Position numbers and translations under genes: made by a program
The notes under the pieces: generated by a model
The model's database searches: none
What the model was told of the DNA's origin: nothing
What the model saw: the letters and a program-made list of their open reading frames with translations, nothing else
Part shown: positions 57,501 to 64,000 of the stretch, in pieces
Layout: the number at the start of each line of letters is the position of its first letter
How positions within the stretch are numbered: the stretch's first letter is position 1
Assembly: GCA_027186245.1 (NCBI GenBank)
Contig: CP114495.1
Location: 6,153,001 to 6,217,000 of the forward strand
Reading direction: 5' to 3'
Source: Coriaria nepalensis
Lineage: Eukaryota > Streptophyta > Magnoliopsida > Cucurbitales > Coriariaceae
DNA length: 64,000 nucleotides

Positions 57501-60411
57501 AAGCTTCTGATTGATGTAGGAAAGGTGAGGGAATCAGCTTGCTTTGGTTGATCTCTAAAGCGACATATCCTTGTCAAGTAAAATAGAATCAAGATAAATA
57601 TAATGGGATATGGCCAGTAAAAAAAGTCAAGTAAATTCCCTACCCTCATTGCTCGATGATACGGTCACTTATGCCCTACTAGCCTTGGGTTTCCACGCAA
57701 GATCAAGATCAGTAATCCATCCAAATTTCTTCTATTCTATAATGCTCAATAAGGTCATTAGTAAAGGCGATTAAAAGTCTAAGATACAAGGAGGAATTAA
57801 AGATTATACCTATAACTTTGATTTGATGCGGAGTAGCAGTCTGGTGCAGTCCTACTGATGTCGGTCTTGGCAGAGGAGTCGGCCGAGTTCTGGTTATCTA
57901 TTGCTCACCATCCATCGCCTTCTAAGGAAGAGAGAAGATCACAATGAAGGATCTAGGAAATTGATCTCTTGATATCCCCATCCACAAAGCGGAAAATAAG
58001 GAATTGCCCAGAATAATATGAGTCCGTCAGTTTGGAGTCATCCAAAACTCTGATATCCAAGCCTTAATAGCGTTGACTATGCTTTTAATCTCATGAAGAT
58101 CTGTAGTATGGGTGAAGAATCGACATTTAGTAAGTAATACATTCACTATGAAGGTGGGCGGTAATGGGATATGCTATACAAAACCCAACTGTCTAGCTAC
58201 GATAGCCAGGAAATAAAGTTCAAAGCCACACTTATAGTTTAGCCCAGGCACACATGTGAGACTTACTAGAAGATCATGGCTAACAACTTGAGGGCCAAAC
58301 ATCTTTCCGAAAGCCGTCCATGACTAAACCACTCTAGGCCGGCAAGGTGCTGCTAGAATGGGTGAAACTCTACATGTGGGTTTCAATTCAATCGGCCCAT
58401 GTCATAAAGGTGCTAGAAGTAGAACTTGAGAGTTAGTCCAGGACTACAATATCCATTGAAATCATCCCCATAGGTAATTTGATCTTTAATAGTGCTAGGC
58501 TTCCCGAGATATAAGGAAAATAAAAATATATCCAAAATTGCACTATCCATAAAGGCCAACCCGCTAGTGTAAACGGTTTTCTAGCTACAACATCATGGAA
58601 ACCCCTATATAAATGGCCTAAGGCTAGAGAATAGCATGTAGCTTGTGAAAGAGCAATGGCAAGAGGAAGAAATTTCTTTATAGATACTCTACTAAGTACA
58701 CAAATCACATACATGTAGAAGAGAATCAAGAGGAAAGCGATGTGCTTATTATCATTCACTTCCTTAGAATCATTCCTATTTTTCTCCCTAAAACCCTTAT
58801 AAGAGCATCCTTTCTCCGGGTAAAGAAAATTTCTAGCTAGAAATTCGGCTATTCTAGATGATTCCCATATTGGAAAATATTTGGATTTGAGGCGTTCAAT
58901 ACATGCCGGTCAATGCTTATCAACAAAAGCCAGCCAACTATTCATACCTGATCTTTAAGACCAATCTATGCTTCCAAATGCAAAAGAAAATTGATCTTTG
59001 AAGGGAAAAAGAGTCTGTGATGGGGTACCTTTTTCGCCATCACATGAAGGGCCGGTGGAGGATTTTCTTGCAAAAAGACTTAAACGGTGGAAGGATCGAC
59101 AACCATGGTGATTTTCCGGTCATTTGCATGACTTCTTAAGGGAAGAGGTAAATTTATAAGAAAAGAGTCTTCACTTAAAAGAAACTAGTATTCTATGGAG
59201 ATTTCCTTAAGGGGAAGGCGTGATTCCATGGATAAAAAGGGTTTTTCTTAAGGAAAAGAAGTAGACCTTTTAGAAAGTGAGAAATTAAGATGGATAGAGA
59301 TGGAGTTTTTCTTTTGCAGAAGATGAAAGGTTTTAGGAGACGAAGAGGCCTTTTAGTTCAAATATTTTGAATTAAAAAGAAAATCCAAAATATGCATTAG
59401 GACGGACAACTGACCAACGGTTGGAACCCACCCCAACACGTGTGATCGGTTGGTCTAGGAAAAATACCTTGGTCACCCGAGGCAGTCGCACAAGACGGTT
59501 GTTTTGAGCGGCCCCCTTTAATAGGATTTCATGAGATTTGGTGTTTTTCATCTCAAAATTCAAATTTTATACAGGGAATTGGTGAGATTTAAGGAGGATT
59601 GTTTAGGAGAATAATCCAAAAAACTTGGATATTGGCCGATTAAGTTTATTGAATCGATCATATAATCGGATTATTCAAGATTGACCCACTTCCTAAGTTG
59701 AATTATGAATCAAGATACATGAAGAATAGGAAATCCACAGACAAAATAGTAATTATTTTTGGTTAATTATACTAAAATCGGCTAGAGATAATGATAAAAC
59801 AAAAGAAAGAAAAAACTTTGAATATCATCCTAAGTGCCATTGATTGACAGGGTAGCAGGGATTACACCTAGGCTGTGTCACATCGGGTCGAGAGAGTTAA
59901 GGGTTTTCCTTCGCCATGGCTGTCACTTCCTTTTAGTCTGATGAATTAAGCTACATCTTGTGCTCTTACATTCTCTAAGTGACAATCTCACGTTGGATTT
60001 CCTACCTCGAAGATGTGTAAGGCGAGCTTTTAGTTTGGTCACTTAAGCCGACAATGTCTTGAACTCAATATACAAATTAAAATAATGTGTCTGGGCGCTC
60101 CTCACCATAGACGTTTTCTGATCTAACTCTCTCAGTGCCAAGTCATAATCAGTCAAACTCTGATACTTCCCTTCATAATAAGTGGACTCTCAAGGATAAA
60201 CTCAAAACCTAGGCCTCTCAATTGGACATTGGTGCCATCAACATCAATGGAATATGGGAAGCTAGAGGAAGTTTGAGAAGAAGTATTATGAATAGAAGAT
60301 GCATTAGTACTGTGACCTTTGAAGTTGCCGATGATTACCTCAGATGATTCACTATCATTTCTACTATTATAAGGACTTTTTGAGTCGGCCGCAGTGTTTA
60401 GGTTTTAAATG
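54540..60411 (-). pseudogene. Antisense PMD (plant mobile domain) gene of the Tat element
   Basis: On - from about 60402: Ser-rich N-terminus (SSEVIIGNFKGHSTNASS), GTNVQLRGLGFEFILES, coiled-coil text (YDLALRELDQKTSMVRSAQ), then after a gap ERLKSKYFPIWESSRIAEFL (about 58900). The best part is 58433-58759: NKHIAFLLILFYMYVICVLS, SIKKFLPLAIALSQ, SLALGHLYRGFHD, FTLAGWPLWIVQFWIYFYFP, the core of the plant mobile domain. A coiled coil follows (ALAEIDRLLTQVVLLVAL, ATEAECEQRVRELDERLRT) at 55010-54750, duplicated at about 57100-56840. Many stops. PMD proteins of the MAIN/MAIL type are cellular; related copies travel in transposons. An antisense gene between pol and 3' LTR is known in some Tat elements. 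Confidence 0.75.
56330..56591 (+). pseudogene. Second copy of the integrase C-terminal end
   Basis: Duplicate of 54210-54500, for example MMHYKLLIGFYLKHCTPMLF against MMHYKLLIGFYLKHCTPRLF. It has no link to an upstream integrase. Confidence 0.75.
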
Positions 60412-60430
60412 AAACGTGAGAAAGAAAGGC

Positions 60431-60438
60431 CGTATTTA
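60431..60438 (-). promoter_or_regulatory. TATA box upstream of the antisense PMD frame
   Basis: TATAAATA on the - strand, about 30 bp before the first PMD-like codons and inside the region between the frame and the polypurine tract. Placement suggests a dedicated antisense promoter independent of the LTR. Confidence 0.55.
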
Positions 60439-60497
60439 TAGAAGTTTTGAAGATTACCCTGTCATTTACCCCTCGTATTTTCATATTTACTCAATAA

Positions 60498-60518
60498 GAA
60501 GGGAAAATGGGGGGCATT
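60498..60518 (+). promoter_or_regulatory. Polypurine tract of the gypsy element
   Basis: gaagggaaaatggggggcat, followed directly by the LTR start TGTTGATAC. This is the expected plus-strand primer and confirms that the element reads + and that the PMD frame is antisense. Confidence 0.9.
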
Positions 60519-61377
60519 TGTTGATACTAAAATTATGATTTTGACATGTGGCATAAGTCATTTCAAGGATTTATTAAAATTGCCGAAACGGGCCAAATTC
60601 AAGGTTATTCGCACGTTGAATCATTCATGAATATGCTAATAAAGGACCGATTGCACGACGAAATATGTAGCCTAGAATACCGGCCAGGCCTCAATTGCAT
60701 GCAGCCTCCTTTATCTATACCTGTAAGTGTTTGTCGCTCTAAATTCTCTTCTTTTTAGGCATTTGTTTTGGAAGTTTTCTTCTTTCCAAGTGCATTTTTA
60801 CACTATTCAGAGTTCCAAAATGATTCAAAAAGAAAGGAAGTGGACACAGTGAAAAGAAGAAGCATAGATGAGAGAATTGTCCAGAAGAAAGAAGGATTCA
60901 AGAAAGGAAGACTTGAGCACCGAGTCTACTTGATCACTAAGTGGAAGACTTGATCAAACCCCCTAGAAAAGCTCCTAAGCCCGCTCCTCAAGTTTCTATG
61001 CTTGCTCACAAGCAAGTGTGCTAGCCAAGCAAAATTTGGTGGTTTCTAAACACACATTCCTCTATAAATAGATGTGTCTCCACCAAGGGAAAAATACACC
61101 TTTAAGCTTTTTTATCACTCCATAGGCTCATAGTTTGTATGATTCATTTATTGCATTCTCAATGTTTATTTTCCTTCACCATTGCAATGTTGTTATTTCA
61201 TCGTAGTTTAAGCTTTAGTTCGCTTCAATCGCTTTACATTTCCAATTCAAATTTCCTTTTCCACTCAACACATATCGTTAACACGACCGTGTTCTTTACT
61301 TTATGCTTCTTTACTGTTTTGCTCACTATGAATAGCTAACCCTACTGTGTCCTTTACATTTTCGCCGACAAGTATCA
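60519..61377 (+). mobile_element. 3' LTR of the Tat-type gypsy element
   Basis: Begins TGTTGATACTAAAATTATG after the polypurine tract. A TATA box (TATAAATA, 61063-61070) lies in cctctataaatagatgtgtc. The most likely end is GTATCA at 61377, complementary to the start (TGATAC). The matching 5' LTR is not in the window, so the length (about 860 bp) rests on these ends. Short frames inside are not genes. Confidence 0.75.
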
Positions 61378-64000
61378 TTGACTAAACATTGCTATTTACT
61401 TTAGTACACCTGTATGAAATCCTAACTATAATATAACCGGTAGATAAAAGAATTTTACTTAATTGACTAAGAAACTCCTAATTCTTTATTACTTCTTATG
61501 AAGAGAAAAATCATTTAAACGTAAGATTTCATTATTAAAAGCTTACTTGGGAAATTGTTTTTCGATGAAAAGAATAAAATTTAAAAGGCTTTGGATATAT
61601 TAGAAAAATAAAAGAAATAGAAGGGGAGTTATTTTGAAATTCTTAATTTTAGAGGACTTAAATAATTAAAAGAGAAGGAAGAGGTGGAAAGAACCCCTTG
61701 ATGCATGTCAAGCATTTTCATACCTCTTCCTTATCATTTCTACACCTCCTTACTATATTCTTCACCTCATTTTCTTTCGCACTTCAAATTTCTTACCATT
61801 TTCATACCTCTTTCTCTCCATTTTACTCCTAATCTTCCACAAGTCTTGATCAATAACAACAAGAGCACTTGTTGAAAAGAAGCTCAACTCTAGGTAAGAT
61901 CATCTAATGGTTTAATAAGCCTTGTAAGTATGTTATTGCATAACTGAAAATGAAATAGTTATGCGCTATATTTTAGTAGTTGAATTCTGAAATTTTTTAT
62001 AACCTATAAAATCCGTAAAAAATTATATTATGAAAATGGATTCTCTTATCTTTCTAGAGAGACCAAAAACACCTCAAATCGACATGTATTGACTGAGATA
62101 AACATTCTTGAAGTTAGGTGATCAATTTATAATAACTTGAATTTAAACTGTGAGCAATAGGTACTCTTATGAACTTTTGGTCATGATACTTTTCATAAAC
62201 AATTATGAGATTTTACAAGAACACACTAGAGGTCATGATCTTCCAAATGACATAAGACACGAAATTCTTCAGCATTGGAGAAAGAAGTTATATAATTTCA
62301 AAATTGATGGTAATTAGCTGGTTAATTTGAAAATAGAAAATCAAACAGAGGGGAAACTGAAATTGAAACTGTGCAGCTGGGAATAATGAATTGAAAGATA
62401 TAGTAAATGATTGCATTGTCAGCTGAAAATTGTATGGAATTGACATAAAATGTACAACTAAATGTGAGAAAAATTTTAGATCAATGGTCATTATGGTTTA
62501 TGAGATACAAAAATCCAAACCTATACTAAGTACTTAAGAAAAGGTTAGCCTAAACATTATGTTTTCCAGGGTTAACTAGAATTGTTTTAATCATAAGGTA
62601 AAAATTATAATCAAGAAGGAAAAAATTGGACAAAAGTTACTCATTTAATGAAGCAAGTTATAATAAAATAAGATTTATAACTAGATTTAGAACTAGATTC
62701 CTAAAAATAAATGAGAAATGTATAGTGAGATAAGTTAACTAAATAGAAAAGCATATGGAAAGTTAAGCTTTTTTAATTTAAGGTAAACTCTTGATTGGAT
62801 AGGAGAACGATTAACTCAGTGTTCAGGAAGTACTCGAAAACCTTCGAGAAAAGCATAGAATCCAAGTACAAACCTCACCTACAATATTGAAACTCTTCTT
62901 GAAACTCGATGAATTGTTTCCCATGATTGTATGGTTGTTCATGCTATTAATTGATTTGTAGTCATGAAATAATTGACTGTTATGAGTGCTATAATTTTTA
63001 TAGTCATTTCTTCCAGAAAATTCTTGAACAAGATATGCACTTATGAGAATCATGCAAAGTTTACTCCATATTTCAGCTAAGAAATTAAAAGGTTATGAAG
63101 ATAAAAAGATATGAGATAGAATAGCTTAGTATCATACCAACCTCTTGAAGGAAAGGCCAAGACTCAGTGAAGAGAGGATTATTTAAAGTTATGCTAATAC
63201 ATGTTAGAGACTGGAAGAACCAGGGGCAAGTTCAGATTAGGTTGCTCCCTCATCTTTCCATTGGTCGAGCACTCAACTGGTATGTACATAGGGCCCACTA
63301 CAGGAAAAAGTAAAAAAAGTATACGAAAGAGTAAGATGGAAGCATGTAATAATCTTTACGAAGAATATGGATTTTAAGATTATTAAATATTACATGTTTT
63401 GTACATCATATATGCATGTATATCTATAATACTTTTGTGAGTTATGTTTGTACTTGCTTAACTTAAGCTCACGTCTTACTATCTATGTTGTAGGAACTAT
63501 GGGTAAGTAACTGATCTAGTTACCCTAACAAACTTATTGAAAGAGTGAGATGTATTTGGAGGAGGTAGTAGTACCAAAACTAAGCTACACCATAAACTTC
63601 CAGTTTAATATCATAAATAATGATAGTTATAAATATTTTGGTATATCGTAAAGTCTTGGCCAATATTTTAAGAATCGTCTTATAAATATTTTGAAATCTT
63701 CTAGCGGACAGGTGCACATTTAGTAGTAGCACTATAAAACTCCATTTTTCTATATGATATATTTTATTACTAATCAAGAAACCCCTTTTAATGAAGAGTC
63801 TTAAAAAGCTTCTTTGAAACTAAGTCCTTAGTAAAGCAATTAAAAAAAAAAAACTTTAATTCTAGGAAGAAATTTTAAGTGAAGTAATGATCAAAACAAC
63901 GCGGTTCATTACAACTTTATTGTCCATCTAGGAGTAGGATAATTTTGTTTAAAGTAAATTCTTATTTTTGGCACACCCGCATTTACAAGAACAAAATGAC
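61378..64000. mobile_element. Probable further LTR-type sequence, no gene recognised
   Basis: No sustained frame. Near 63445-63500 the text gcttaacttaagctcacgtc with tatgttgtaggaac resembles the gagcttctagctcat...gtgttgtaggaag part of the LTR at 42111-43619, and agcggacaggtgc near 63702 is a word often seen near gypsy LTR ends. A leader-like CT-rich stretch is at 61720-61850. This is a weak assignment. Confidence 0.35.

Noticed and set aside
1..64000. tRNA or rRNA genes
   Set aside because: No A/B-box tRNA fold or rRNA core sequence was noticed; the only tRNA-related text is the primer-binding site at 40429.

Overview
This is eudicot-like plant nuclear DNA: very AT-rich, with short AT-rich introns, plant-specific gene families (type I inositol polyphosphate 5-phosphatase, NETWORKED) and plant transposon lineages (Ty1/copia, Tat-type Ty3/gypsy, Ulp1-carrying Mutator-like elements, BED-type hAT, foldback and hAT MITEs). 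I cannot name the species. Only one gene looks intact. I see no tRNA, rRNA or CRISPR.

Layout. 1-1600: decayed copia pol on +. 2234-2339: an isolated first exon of a NETWORKED (KIP1/NAB) actin-binding protein on -. 5925-9228: a complete ten-exon type I inositol polyphosphate 5-phosphatase gene on -, predicted 641 aa, with an expanded RPSDYS-type repeat and one GC-AG intron. 11319-15256: a copia 3' end on - whose long LTR faces a truncated inverted copy of itself. 17225-18210: a foldback element. 18817-22762: a Mutator-like element (MULE) with about 300-bp inverted ends, a dead transposase and an array of about 82-bp repeats. About 24100-33582: a second MULE carrying a dead DUF1985/Ulp1 gene on + and transposase on -. 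That transposase is cut by a 4.06-kb hAT element (29462-33524) and again by a copia LTR (33583-35633). 37657-38245: a hAT MITE with perfect 8-bp target duplications.

39700-43619 holds an LTR/primer-binding-site leader and a separate TGTAA...TTACA solo LTR. From about 43700 to 61377 lies one large Tat-type Ty3/gypsy element on +: gag, protease, RT/RNase H, a second (archaeal-type) RNase H, integrase, then a plant mobile domain (PMD) reading frame in antisense with its own TATA box, polypurine tract and 3' LTR. At least three later LTR insertions split it (45253-47195, 47607-49077, 52387-54209), and a 2.09-kb tandem duplication covers its integrase end and part of the antisense gene. 61378-64000 is probably more LTR-type sequence.

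The window is mainly a record of nested insertions next to one active-looking gene. The phosphatase acts in phosphoinositide/inositol phosphate signalling; nothing else here looks able to make a functional protein.
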